From: Albirhodobacter sp042466415
GTDB lineage: Bacteria > Pseudomonadota > Alphaproteobacteria > Rhodobacterales > Rhodobacteraceae
NCBI RefSeq assembly: GCF_042466415.1
Contig: NZ_JAXHCH010000002.1
Coordinates: 1,240,001-1,304,000 of the forward strand
Length of the DNA: 64,000 nucleotides
Direction: 5' to 3'
The notes beneath the pieces are model-generated. The model did no database searches, had not been told where the DNA came from, and worked only from the letters and a program-made list of their open reading frames with translations. Shown here one piece after another: positions 26,821 to 35,778 of the stretch (its first letter is position 1; the number at the start of each line of letters is the position of its first letter). A program made the translations under genes and the position numbers.

Positions 26821-26968
26821 TTAATGCGTGCAAAACTGTCAGGGCTTCCTCCACCTGTCCCACATAGGGATGCACATGCATCGCATAACGGTCAAGAAGA
26901 TTTTTGAAAAAATCGATATACCTGTATCACAATGCGGTTTACTGCGGGTGAGATATCGTTAGATACGA

Positions 26969-26983
26969 CACATTGAATATGTG
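26969..26983. promoter_or_regulatory. candidate IclR operator upstream of iclR-like gene
   Basis: Inverted repeat CACAT-TGAAT-ATGTG ending 12 bases before the chosen ATG of the IclR gene. It would suit autorepression. No consensus for this regulator is known, so the call is positional. Confidence 0.45.
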
Positions 26984-26995
26984 AGGCAGGGCGAG

Positions 26996-27766
26996 ATGGT
27001 GATCGATAAAGAGGACAAAGCTGAGCGCGGCGGGATCCAAGTGATTGCGCGCGCAGCCTCGATCCTGCGTGTTCTTCGCGATACGCAAACGGGCATGAGC
27101 CTCGGGCAGATCGCTGAACGCGTCGGGCTCGCGCGCTCCACGGTGCAGCGCATCGTCGCGGCGCTTCAGGCCGAACGCCTCGTGATCAGCGACTCGACCG
27201 GCGGCGGGCTGCGGTTGGGGCCGGAGTTGCACGCTCTGGCGGAGGCCGCGCGGTATAACATCGTCGAGCATTGCAGATTGCTCCTGACCGAGTTGACCCA
27301 AAAGACCGGCGAGACGGCGGATCTATCGGTGCTACGCGGCGCGGGGATGATTTTTCTCGATCAAGTGCCGGGCACACATCGCTTGCGCACGGTGTCCTCG
27401 GTCGGTGAGGTGTTTCCCCTCACCTCCACCGCAAACGGCCGCGCCTGTCTCGCGCAATTGCCCCCCGAGGAGGCGCGCAAACTTGCGGTCAACGAATGGG
27501 ATCGCAACGGCATTCAGGGAGATTTGCCCCAGCTTATGGCTGATTTGCAAACCATCCGCGAGACCCGCCTTGCCTATGATCTCGACACACACACTGCGGG
27601 CATCTCGGCAATCGGTTTGGCGTTTCGCGATTGGTCGGGCGATTTGCATGCGATCTCAGTGCCCGTGCCGACAACGCGCTATGCCCTGACCAAAACCGCT
27701 GTTGAGACGGCCTTGCTGAAAACGGCGGGCAATATTGAAAAGATGTTTAGCAACGCCGCCCCGTAA
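26996..27766 (+). CDS. IclR-family transcriptional regulator
   Basis: 256 residues. The N-terminal winged HTH (about 15-75; MSLGQIAERVGLARSTVQRIVAALQ) joins to an IclR effector domain with SVLRGAGMIFLDQVPG, a C-terminal TAGISAIGLAF and a final helix. IclR proteins typically repress or activate catabolic operons in response to the pathway substrate. It is divergent from the ten-gene operon and so is its likely local regulator. I chose ATG 26996; a GTG five codons upstream (26981) falls inside the palindrome and is less likely. Confidence 0.92.
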   Translation: MVIDKEDKAERGGIQVIARAASILRVLRDTQTGMSLGQIAERVGLARSTVQRIVAALQAERLVISDSTGGGLRLGPELHALAEAARYNIVEHCRLLLTELTQKTGETADLSVLRGAGMIFLDQVPGTHRLRTVSSVGEVFPLTSTANGRACLAQLPPEEARKLAVNEWDRNGIQGDLPQLMADLQTIRETRLAYDLDTHTAGISAIGLAFRDWSGDLHAISVPVPTTRYALTKTAVETALLKTAGNIEKMFSNAAP

Positions 27767-27986
27767 GCGGCGCGAATGTTGTTGAACGGATGCTCAAGAA
27801 TCGCTAGCGTTGCCCCGAACGAGGGGTGAGACGGTCTGTCGTATGTTGTTGAGACGTATCAGTTGCCTGACCTGCGGCGTCAAAACGTGGGTCGTGTTAG
27901 CGTCCTGCGGACCAAAGCGGGCCGCGCACCGAACGTTAAGCCGCCCCGTTTTTTGATAACTTTTCAATGAGATAAAGGCATATCAC
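27767..27986. other. unassigned intergenic stretch ending in a T6 run
   Basis: No ORF with coding character is visible between the IclR and GST genes. The region has several short G+C-rich hairpin segments (CCCC-GAACGA-GGGG near 27813) and a run of six T at 27949-27954 after CCGCCCCG. This could be the end of a small RNA or of an IclR read-through transcript. I do not recognise a known RNA family. Confidence 0.3.
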
Positions 27987-28655
27987 ATGTTGAAATTCTA
28001 CTATCACCCGACCCCCAATCCCCTCAAAATCGCGCTGTTCCTTGCGGAAACCGACCTGCCCTTCGAATTGGTGCCCGTGGATACCGCCAAAGGGGAACAG
28101 CACCTGCCCGCGTTCCGCGCGATCAATCCGAATGGCAAGGTTCCTGCGATTGATGACGACGGCACGACCGTTTTTGATAGCACGGCGATCTTGCTTTACC
28201 TGTCGGATAAGACCGGACTGCTCGGCGGCGCGCCGGAAGATCGTGGTGCGATGCTCTCATGGCTGATGTTCATCGCTTCGGGTCTGGGTCCCTTCTCGGG
28301 GCAAAGCGTCCACTTCCATCATAGCGCGCCGGAAGATCTGCCCTATGCGAAGAACCGCTACATGCGCGAGACCGAACGGCATTACCAAGTCCTGAACGAT
28401 CATCTGAAAGGTCGCGATTTTATCGTCGGGGGAAGCTATTCCATCGCCGATATTTCGGCTTGGGGTTGGGCGATCCGCGCGCCGCGCGTGTTGGGCGGCG
28501 ACGGTCTGGCGCGCTTCCCCGAGGTTGAGCGTTGGTTCAACGCGATTAATGCGCGTCCTGCGGTCGAGGTCGCGCAGAACATCGGCAAGGATCACGGGTT
28601 CAAGACCCCGGGCGATGAGGACTCGCTGCGCGCTCTGTTCCCCAGCAATTATTGA
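27987..28655 (+). CDS. glutathione S-transferase family protein
   Basis: 222 residues. The N-terminal thioredoxin-like domain (about 1-80) opens FYYHPTPNPLKIALFLAE, with the glutathione-binding FDSTAILLYL segment. The C-terminal helical domain contains FIVGGSYSIADISAWGW, the conserved GST N-capping box. The layout matches the YfcG/Nu-class group that reduces disulfides rather than the conjugating classes, but this cannot be settled by eye. It stands alone, with a perfect terminator hairpin downstream. Confidence 0.9.
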   Translation: MLKFYYHPTPNPLKIALFLAETDLPFELVPVDTAKGEQHLPAFRAINPNGKVPAIDDDGTTVFDSTAILLYLSDKTGLLGGAPEDRGAMLSWLMFIASGLGPFSGQSVHFHHSAPEDLPYAKNRYMRETERHYQVLNDHLKGRDFIVGGSYSIADISAWGWAIRAPRVLGGDGLARFPEVERWFNAINARPAVEVAQNIGKDHGFKTPGDEDSLRALFPSNY

Positions 28656-28662
28656 TTTGATT

Positions 28663-28690
28663 CCCGCCCGCGCGAGGTTGCGCGGGCGGG
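28663..28690. terminator. terminator hairpin after GST gene
   Basis: Perfect 11-bp stem CCCGCCCGCGC / GCGCGGGCGGG with a six-base loop, eight bases after the GST stop codon and before the convergent L,D-transpeptidase gene. It could serve both strands. Confidence 0.7.
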
Positions 28691-28716
28691 CCTTCCACTT
28701 AAAGAACGCGCCCGCG

Positions 28717-29433
28717 TTAGAGTTCCGCCGTGGCCAAGCCCGTCTCGTTGGAAAGCTGCGCGGGAACGGTGCGCGAGGGTAAAACGCGAATGCTCACCCC
28801 GTGGCGCACGCGTTTGTCGAGATCGATCACATCGTGATCCAGCAAACGGATACAGCCCGAAGACACCGCCTGCCCGAGATATTCCGGCTCGCAGGCGCCG
28901 TGAATTCGGTAGAGCGTATCAACACCGTTCTGGAACAGATAAAGCGCCCGCGCGCCCAACGGGTTATCCGGCCCCGGCCCCATTCCACCATTCGCAACCG
29001 AGAACGGCTCGAGTTCGGGACGCCGTGCAATCATGGTTTCGGGCACTTTCCAGCGCGGCCATTCGCGGCGGAATTGCATCCGCGCCGTTCCGTTCCATTG
29101 GAAAGCCGCCGCGCCCGTGCCTGCGCCGTATCGCATCGCACGACCGGACTCGCCTATCAGATGCAAATACCCTGCATCAGGATCGATCACGATATTCCCC
29201 TCCGCCTCGTCCGGATAAGGGTTATCGACCTCTTGCCGCCACAAACGTTCCGGCACGACGCCCTCTGGAACGGCGGGAATCGGATAGGGTTCATCGGTGA
29301 TGGCGCCGTAATGGGCCGGCAACGGCGGGATTACGGGGGCTGGCGGTTCGGGCGCAGCCAGCGGTTGTTTTTGCGCGCAAGCCGAAAGCAGCGCGATGGA
29401 GCCTACACAAGCGAAGGCGCGGCGGGTCATCAT
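28717..29433 (-). CDS. L,D-transpeptidase (YkuD domain) lipoprotein
   Basis: 238 residues. The N-terminus is a lipoprotein signal (LLSAC, Cys19), giving a periplasmic protein anchored to the membrane. A proline-rich linker is followed by a YkuD domain with the catalytic HGACEPEYLG (His178) and SSGCIRL (Cys194). L,D-transpeptidases make 3-3 cross-links in peptidoglycan or tether proteins to it. Both YkuD active-site segments are intact. The gene is isolated from other cell-wall genes. Confidence 0.92.
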   Translation of the reverse strand: MMTRRAFACVGSIALLSACAQKQPLAAPEPPAPVIPPLPAHYGAITDEPYPIPAVPEGVVPERLWRQEVDNPYPDEAEGNIVIDPDAGYLHLIGESGRAMRYGAGTGAAAFQWNGTARMQFRREWPRWKVPETMIARRPELEPFSVANGGMGPGPDNPLGARALYLFQNGVDTLYRIHGACEPEYLGQAVSSGCIRLLDHDVIDLDKRVRHGVSIRVLPSRTVPAQLSNETGLATAEL

Positions 29434-29492
29434 TGGAGTGATCCTTTGGTAGCTGACATCAAAAGGTGCACCGCATAGCTGCGGCCTCGAGA

Positions 29493-29903
29493 TCAGCTTT
29501 GTCTGGGCGGGTCGAGCGCCCCTAAAGGCGCATAGCCCCGCAATGGCACCTCATCTTGCGCGATCAGGGGGAGGTGCGAGACTCCGCGCGCGGGCAAGCT
29601 AAGCCCACCCGCCAGCGCAATGTCGGGCCCGCAGGTCGATCCAAACAGGCTCGCAATGCGGCAATGCTTGGGACGCGGCTCAATCGTGGCGACAGGCGCG
29701 CGCGCGATCACGCTGCTGATGCCGATGATTACCTGCATCTCCGATATAAGTGCGGGCCGCTGATCCGGCGTTTTCGCGGTGACCGCCCCAATCAAGGGGC
29801 GCGCCATCGCCCTCGTTTGCGCCGCGTGGGCGGGGCTATAGGCGCCCCACGGAAGGATCAGCACAATAAGGAGGAGCCTGAGAAGGCTGCGGAAAACAGT
29901 CAT
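29493..29903 (-). CDS. hypothetical exported protein
   Basis: 136 residues. A clear N-terminal signal peptide (LLRLLLIVLILPWGAYSPAHA, cleavage near residue 27) precedes a short mature domain with two cysteines (HCRIASLFGSTCGPD), which could form a disulfide. I do not recognise a family. The length, signal peptide and separation from the opposing frame favour this strand as the real gene, but no homologue is recalled, so function is unknown. Confidence 0.6.
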   Translation of the reverse strand: MTVFRSLLRLLLIVLILPWGAYSPAHAAQTRAMARPLIGAVTAKTPDQRPALISEMQVIIGISSVIARAPVATIEPRPKHCRIASLFGSTCGPDIALAGGLSLPARGVSHLPLIAQDEVPLRGYAPLGALDPPRQS

Positions 29904-30022
29904 ACCCCCTTGTGCAAGCTAGACTGGGCAGGGTCAATCATCGCCGCGCCGCCCGCGCCTCACATCTATGCGAGCGCGAGGCGGCGCGCGCGGCGTCATA
30001 GCTCTCGCGCCCCTCGCTGCGG

Positions 30023-30664
30023 TCAGTTCAAACTCAAATTGCCGATGGCCGCGCGAATAACGGATTTCGTGTCATCGCTATCCCCCGACACGGCCAACCC
30101 GACCAATGCCCCGCGCTCGGTGCCGAATGCTTTGCGGTAATCCGCATCGAGATCAACGGCCTCGCGATAAGCCCCCGTCCCCGCTTGTCGCAACGCGATC
30201 GTCACGCCCTGCCCCGCAGGCCCATAGGGCGAGGCTATCACCTGCCCCGCAGCATGATTGCCGCCCCACGCGTATTGGATAATCCGCACATCGCTATTGC
30301 CAAGCAGGCTGCGAATATTCGCGCCTTGCAATTTCGGCGCCTCGGCCTCGGGCACAAACACGAAATAAAGCGAGATGTTTCGGTCATCCCCGCCCTTTTG
30401 CGCGAGATTGGTTGCCGGAACAGATTGATCCACCGTCCAATCCCAAGTGGCCCCCGATGCGCCCCAATCCCCTTGCCCGACACGTGTCCAGGCCAGGGAA
30501 ACCGCGCCCTCCGATGTTAATCCGAGAGTTTTACCGAAACTGTAATCATTTGAACTGAACAACGACAATCTCTGCTCTTGCCAGCCCGTGGAAAACGCAA
30601 CGGGTGCGGCCGAAGCCACGGAAATCTGGGCGAGTAACACTGCTGCAACGGTAAGAGAACGCAT
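30023..30664 (-). CDS. DUF3047-like exported protein
   Basis: 213 residues with a Sec signal peptide ending VASA. The mature part is beta-rich with the DUF3047 pattern of short aromatic-rich strands (ATWDWTVDQSVPA, KGGDDRNISLYFVFVP, YGPAGQGVTIALR). I chose ATG 30664, preceded by AAAGGA; a TTG upstream (30679) is rejected. The family has no assigned biochemical activity. It is divergent from the chemoreceptor gene, with about 220 bases between the start codons. Confidence 0.8.
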   Translation of the reverse strand: MRSLTVAAVLLAQISVASAAPVAFSTGWQEQRLSLFSSNDYSFGKTLGLTSEGAVSLAWTRVGQGDWGASGATWDWTVDQSVPATNLAQKGGDDRNISLYFVFVPEAEAPKLQGANIRSLLGNSDVRIIQYAWGGNHAAGQVIASPYGPAGQGVTIALRQAGTGAYREAVDLDADYRKAFGTERGALVGLAVSGDSDDTKSVIRAAIGNLSLN

Positions 30665-30884
30665 GGTTTTTCCTTTCAAGCCGTATCTTAGGATAAACCG
30701 CTTTCACACAATTCATAGGCCCGCCAAGTGAACTTGACGCATTTGTCAGAAGGCGTGATCCACCCCCAGCCGCCTTTCGAACACTGCGCAATTTGGGCGA
30801 GGCATCGCGAGGCTTGGGAAAATTTACGAATTGTTCGTTCCCTTGTGCGAAGGATCAATCAACGACATCCCGAGGGCGAATGCT

Positions 30885-33175
30885 ATGAAGTCATATTACA
30901 ACAGTGTTTCCGGTAAGCTTATCCTTGCGGCTGGGGTCGCAATCACTTTGATTATGATGACTTACACGGGCTTCAGCGCATGGCGCACCCAAACCCGCGT
31001 TTATGAGCAAACCATGGCCGTTGCGGAGCAACAGTCGAGCTGGGCGGCCAGTCAAGTTGGCCTGCAAATGACCGAAGCGATCGCCGCCAGCGCCGCGCTC
31101 AGCGGTGTGCTCGAAGGATATATGGAGACGGAAACACCGACAAAATCTGGCGTTATCCAGATGCTCGAGCATGTGACGTTAAAGTATAAGAATATCTATT
31201 CCGCGTGGATGTCAGGCTTAGAAAACAATGTGCTCAACGGCCTTCTCGCAGGCCAAGAGGGCAACAATGCTGCGGGTGTTTTCACGCCCTATTGGACCCG
31301 AAACGAGACAGACGACGTGGACTTCACATCGTTTGATATCGCGTTGGATCAGGAATGGTATGCGGTGCCACTCAAGACGGGGCAGAGCCTCGCGACCGAG
31401 CCTTACATGACCAGCGAAGGCATTATGATGACGTCGATCTCCATCCCGGTGCGGCACAAAGGCGAGATCGTCGCGCTAGCAGGGGTGGACATCACCTTGG
31501 CGAATATGGTCGCGCTGATGGCGGAGATCGAAACATTCGAAGGCGGGCAGATGATGCTTGTCGACAACGCAGGCAAATGGGCCGCCAATCCCGATGCTGC
31601 GCAATTGGCCAAGCCCTACAGCGACCTTGGCGAGGACCAGGTGCGCCTCGCACTCGCGGATGGTGAGCCGCGCGTCATCACCGGATTTGGCGACGAGCGA
31701 ACCCGCATCGTCTACCCTTTCACCGTCGACGGAATGAGCCGGACATGGGCAACAATTCTCGATGTGCCCGACGAAGTCTTCGACGCGCCAGTCTATGCCG
31801 AATTTGTGACTTCCGTCATCGCCGGCTTGACGATCCTTCTGCTGGTAATCGGGGCGCTTTATCTCGCCACGATGCGCGTGGTGAAACGGCCTCTTCTCCA
31901 GATGCTGGGCGCGATCAACGCACTCGCTGCACGTAATTATAATATTTCGCTGCCCGATACCCAACGCCGCGACGAGATGGGTGCGATGGCGAAATCAGTA
32001 TCGACTCTGCGTGAAAACCTGATCGAGAAAGACGAGATGGAGGCCGAGCAGGTCTTGCTGCGCGAAGCAGCGGAAGCCGCCCGAGAAAGCCAAAACGCCG
32101 AGGAAGCGCGCGCCCGTCAGGAACGCGAAGCACGCCGCGCCGCCGATCACGCGCGCGAACTCAAAGAGCAGGAAGACCGCGAAGCGCTCCGCCGCGAGCA
32201 GGAAGCCGAAAACGACCGCCGCGCGGCAGAGCTTTCAGACGTCATTGAAAGCCTCGCCAAAGGCCTACGCGGTGTCGCCAAGGGTGACCTCGACGTTGCA
32301 ATCGCGACAGGCTTCCCCCCGCCTATGAACCGCTCCGTGTCGATTTCAACAACACGGTCCACCACCTCGTCGAGCTTGTCTCGTCGATCAGCATCGCGAC
32401 CAAGGAAATCGCGAGCGGAACCCAAGAAATCAGCCGCTCCACCACTGATCTGTCGCGGCAGGCCGAACAAAATGCCGCCACATTGGAGGAAACGGCCGCG
32501 GCGCTGAACGAGCTAACCGTCTCGGTGAAATCCGCGGCCACAATCTCGCGCAGCACTGACGAGATCGTCCGTGAAACATCGCGCAAAGCCAATTCAACGA
32601 CGAGCGTCGTGCGCGAAACCGTCACCGCGATGGAGGAGATCAAATCCTCCTCCGAGCGGATTGCGAAGATCATTGACGTGATCGACACCATCGCATTCCA
32701 GACGAATTTGCTAGCCTTGAATGCGGGTGTCGAGGCCGCTCGGGCGGGGGAAGCTGGGCGAGGCTTCGCTGTCGTTGCGTCCGAAGTGCGGGATCTGTCG
32801 CAACGATCCTCCGCCGCTGCGCGCGAGATCGACGAATTGATTTCCCATTCAAGCTCGCAAGTCCTCAATGGCGTCGCACTTGTCGGACGCACTGGCGAAG
32901 CCTTGGACGGGATCTTGCAATCAATCGGCGTCATTGCACGGCATGTCGGAGATATCGCCGCCTCTGCCGACGAACAGGCGATGGGTATTTCCGAAATCAA
33001 CACGGCGGTCTCGCAACTCGACCGCGTACAGCAGCAAAATGCAGCATCCTTCGAGGAGACGACCGCTTCGTGCATGACCCTCGATCAACAGGCGGAAGGA
33101 TTGTCCGATCTAGTTGCGCAATTCCAAATCAAGGAAAGCGCATGGGAGGAGGAAGATGATCAGGACGCGGCCTAA
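30885..33175 (+). pseudogene. methyl-accepting chemotaxis protein, disrupted by a one-base frameshift
   Basis: Chemoreceptor in two frames. The first part (ATG 30885) has TM1 (about residues 11-32), a periplasmic dCache-type sensor, TM2 (FVTSVIAGLTILLLVIGALYL), a HAMP region and a long Arg/Glu-rich coiled coil. At the C6 run 32315-32320 the frame is lost: the zero frame continues as nonsense to 32507. The +2 frame gives the expected continuation FPPAYEPLRVDFNN and then a complete signalling domain with NLLALNAGVEAARAGEAGRGFAVVASEVRDL-type hairpin. One extra C at the run restores a single ORF of about 763 codons. It may be a true mutation, a phase-variable homopolymer or a sequencing error. 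Confidence 0.85.
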
Positions 33176-33406
33176 TTTCGCGTGGGGTGGGCCCGCACTC
33201 TCAAACGGAACAACGGGATGTGCAGGACAAAGCCCTCCGCGAGTTCCCCACTTTGGCAAAATGTCAGCGCGGGTCTAACGGCGCATCTACCGTCAAAATA
33301 TTCCAATGTGGCCTTCGCGGTGAGGCCTTGGCCGACCATTCCGTCACCGATGTGACGCCGACGCGCGGGCGAGAGGCATCAAAAGGTCCTCCCTCTCCTG
33401 CGGGCC

Positions 33407-34066
33407 TCAGCGCACCGGGCGCGCGACGAACAAAACCTGTCCGCGCGGCAGAATTTGGTCCATGCGGGTCACGTCCCAGCCCTGCGCAAGGTGATGCACA
33501 TCGCTTTCCAGCATGTGATACGGCGCGCGGATGTCGTGGGTGACGACGCCATCGGGTTGACGATAAGGGCGCGCGCCCAACTCGGCGTTCGGGGCAAGAA
33601 ACACCGTAAAGAGGAACTGCTCCAAAGCCTCAAACTTCCCAAGATTAACGAACGCGCGCCGCAGGTACGCCATTGGCAAATGCGGGAACACGGCGAAGGC
33701 AATCGCATGGGTGATTGCCAACGAGATACGCGGAAACTCGAAACGAGCATCTTGGATCAACTGCCTCGGGTTGAGACGCGATGCATCTTCCAGCTCGAGG
33801 CGATATCCCGCCATCATCAACGCACGAGACGCATCGGTTGCCCAATAATGCCCCTGCGCCAGATAGGGCACCACCCTATGCCCCAGCCGCAAAGACCCCG
33901 CCCCGATATCAAGAAGGTGATGATCCGGCGCCAAACCCGCCGCCAACAAAGCGGCCATCTGCGCGCGCCCCGTCTCATCCCAACGCCCCCCCACGATATC
34001 GCGGTGCCGACCGGCAGCGATCGCGTCGGTATAAAAATCGGGAGCTTCGTATGGAGATTGATGCAT
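33407..34066 (-). CDS. class I SAM-dependent methyltransferase
   Basis: 219 residues. The Rossmann methyltransferase motif I reads LLDIGAGSLRLGHRVV, and motif II-like TDASRALMMAG follows. The substrate is unknown. I chose ATG 34066 with GAGG seven bases upstream, over a TTG four codons earlier. Similar small proteins are often annotated as methyltransferase domain or tellurite-resistance-like, but there is no evidence here for tellurite. It stands alone; 231 bases on the left and 277 on the right contain no recognisable gene. Confidence 0.82.
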   Translation of the reverse strand: MHQSPYEAPDFYTDAIAAGRHRDIVGGRWDETGRAQMAALLAAGLAPDHHLLDIGAGSLRLGHRVVPYLAQGHYWATDASRALMMAGYRLELEDASRLNPRQLIQDARFEFPRISLAITHAIAFAVFPHLPMAYLRRAFVNLGKFEALEQFLFTVFLAPNAELGARPYRQPDGVVTHDIRAPYHMLESDVHHLAQGWDVTRMDQILPRGQVLFVARPVR

Positions 34067-34178
34067 GTCTGACCTCAACGCGGGTAGCGCCAGATGGGCC
34101 GCGCGTTGCGAAGTGTCAAGCCTCGCAGTCCCCTGCGCCCCAGACTGCGCTCGCGAATCTGTCGTTCGCGGGCCTGCC

Positions 34179-34209
34179 GGGCGCGTGACTGGGCGCGTGA
34201 CTGGGCGCC
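34179..34209. repeat. 12-bp tandem repeat
   Basis: GGGCGCGTGACT occurs twice in direct succession (34179-34190, 34191-34202) and partly a third time, in the intergenic region before the phytase-esterase-like gene. No function is evident. Confidence 0.7.
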
Positions 34210-34343
34210 CTTCTTAGAGGCGTCGCCGCCCCCTCACCGCCATCGGGTTCGTCAACAAACCCTTACGCGATTGCCACCCGCGCGTGATCTGCCCGTCATA
34301 TGTTGGGCGTAACGGTGACCGGACTTGGAAATGGAGATATCCG

Positions 34344-35696
34344 ATGCTTTTAAACCGCCCCCTCCTCGCGACCTGCGCGATTTTTGCCGCCACCGGCGCA
34401 TATGCGGAGGACACGCTGCCCGCCACGTTGAAGGGTCACGCTTATCTGCCCGCCCTCTCGCTTGTTGCGCCGCCGAAAGACGCCCCGCAAGATCTCTGGA
34501 TCTCGGGGAAATTCACCGGCGCGGCCCGCAACGTCCAACCCTTGAGCGTGATGGGAAACACGGGCAACTCTTACGGCGCCCATGACACAGGCATAGCAAT
34601 GCCGTTTATCGGGCAGCCCCTGCAAGGGATGTCGGGTTTCGCGATGAACCGCGATGCGGATGGCAATTGGCTCGTTCTGACGGACAATGGCTTTGGATCG
34701 AAGGTCAACAGCCCCGATGCGATGTTGTTTTTTCACCGTATGAAGATTGATTTCGAAACGGGTACTGTCGCGGTGAACGAGACGGTTTTTTTGCACGATC
34801 CTGACCAAAAAATTCCCTTCCGCATCGCGAATGAGGCGACCGATACGCGCTACCTGACCGGTGCCGATTTCGACCCCGAAAGCATCCAGCTGGTCGATGG
34901 CGAGATCTGGATCGGCGAGGAATTCGGCCCCTATTTGATCCATGTCGCGATGGATGGCCGCGTGCTCGGGGTGATTGAAACCAAGCTTGACGGCGAAGTT
35001 CTCACGGGTCCGGATACGGCATCTGTGCGTGTTCCGGCCGAAGCGGGCAAGGATTTCCGCGTTCAGCGTTCGGGCGGATATGAGGGTATGGCGTTACAAC
35101 CCGAGAGCGCGCTGCTTTGGGCGATGCTCGAAAAGCCGCTTTTGGTCGAAGGCGGCGAGACCGAGGGGGACTATTTGCGTGTCATGACGTTTGATACGCA
35201 GGCAAAGGCGTGGACGGGCGAGAGCTACAAGTTCACGCTGTCGCAAGGCGCGACGGCGATTGGCGATTTCAACTTCATTGATGCCACACGGGCGCTTGTT
35301 ATTGAGCGCGACAATGGTGAAGGCGATCTGGCCAATGCTTGCGCTGAGGGCGCGCAAGATACATCCGCTTGCTATCCGATCCCCGCGAAGGTCAAGAACA
35401 TCGTCTTGATCGACACGCAAAACCCTGCCGAGGATGGCACATTGCGCCGCATCGCCCATATCGACTTGCTCGATATTCAAGATCCGGACGGCGTCGCTCG
35501 TGAAGGAATGACGCCAGCGGAGGGGAATTTCACCTTCCCGTTCTTCACAATCGAAGATGTCGCGCGGGTCGACGAGACGCATATTATGGTTGCCAATGAT
35601 AACAACCTGCCCTTCTCCGGCGGGCGCGTTCCGGGGGTCGCTGCGAATAACGAATTCATCTTGCTCTCGGTGCCAGAGCTTTTGAACGCCCAATAA
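34344..35696 (+). CDS. esterase-like activity of phytase family protein, secreted
   Basis: 450 residues. A Sec signal peptide (residues 1-21, ending GAYA) precedes a beta-propeller of the PF13449 family (SGFAMNRDADGNWLVLTDNGFGS; GYEGMALQP; FFTIEDVARVDETHIMVANDNN). Some members of this family are described as phytase or esterase-like; specific substrates are mostly not known. I chose the ATG at 34344 (GGAG upstream) because it starts the signal peptide. It stands alone between a methyltransferase and a convergent transporter gene, with a strong terminator after it. Confidence 0.85.
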   Translation: MLLNRPLLATCAIFAATGAYAEDTLPATLKGHAYLPALSLVAPPKDAPQDLWISGKFTGAARNVQPLSVMGNTGNSYGAHDTGIAMPFIGQPLQGMSGFAMNRDADGNWLVLTDNGFGSKVNSPDAMLFFHRMKIDFETGTVAVNETVFLHDPDQKIPFRIANEATDTRYLTGADFDPESIQLVDGEIWIGEEFGPYLIHVAMDGRVLGVIETKLDGEVLTGPDTASVRVPAEAGKDFRVQRSGGYEGMALQPESALLWAMLEKPLLVEGGETEGDYLRVMTFDTQAKAWTGESYKFTLSQGATAIGDFNFIDATRALVIERDNGEGDLANACAEGAQDTSACYPIPAKVKNIVLIDTQNPAEDGTLRRIAHIDLLDIQDPDGVAREGMTPAEGNFTFPFFTIEDVARVDETHIMVANDNNLPFSGGRVPGVAANNEFILLSVPELLNAQ

Positions 35697-35717
35697 CCTT
35701 CGGCAAACCCGACAAGG

Positions 35718-35749
35718 CGTCAGGCCGCGCGCAGATGCGCGGCCTGACG
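35718..35749. terminator. strong bidirectional terminator hairpin
   Basis: Perfect 13-bp stem CGTCAGGCCGCGC / GCGCGGCCTGACG with a six-base loop between two convergent genes. No long T-tract is present. Confidence 0.7.
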
Positions 35750-35778
35750 TAAGTCATCGGCGGTGACGGGAACTCTAT

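Noticed and set aside
29556..30140. 195-codon plus-strand frame opposite the hypothetical exported protein
   Set aside because: It is Arg-rich without domain signs and overlaps two minus-strand genes with signal peptides.
32315..32320. Programmed ribosomal frameshift in the chemoreceptor gene
   Set aside because: The run is C6 without a typical slippery heptamer context or visible downstream pseudoknot, and chemoreceptors are not known to use frameshifting.
33187..33543. 118-codon plus-strand frame after the chemoreceptor
   Set aside because: It overlaps the methyltransferase gene's 3' end and has no Shine-Dalgarno or domain signal.
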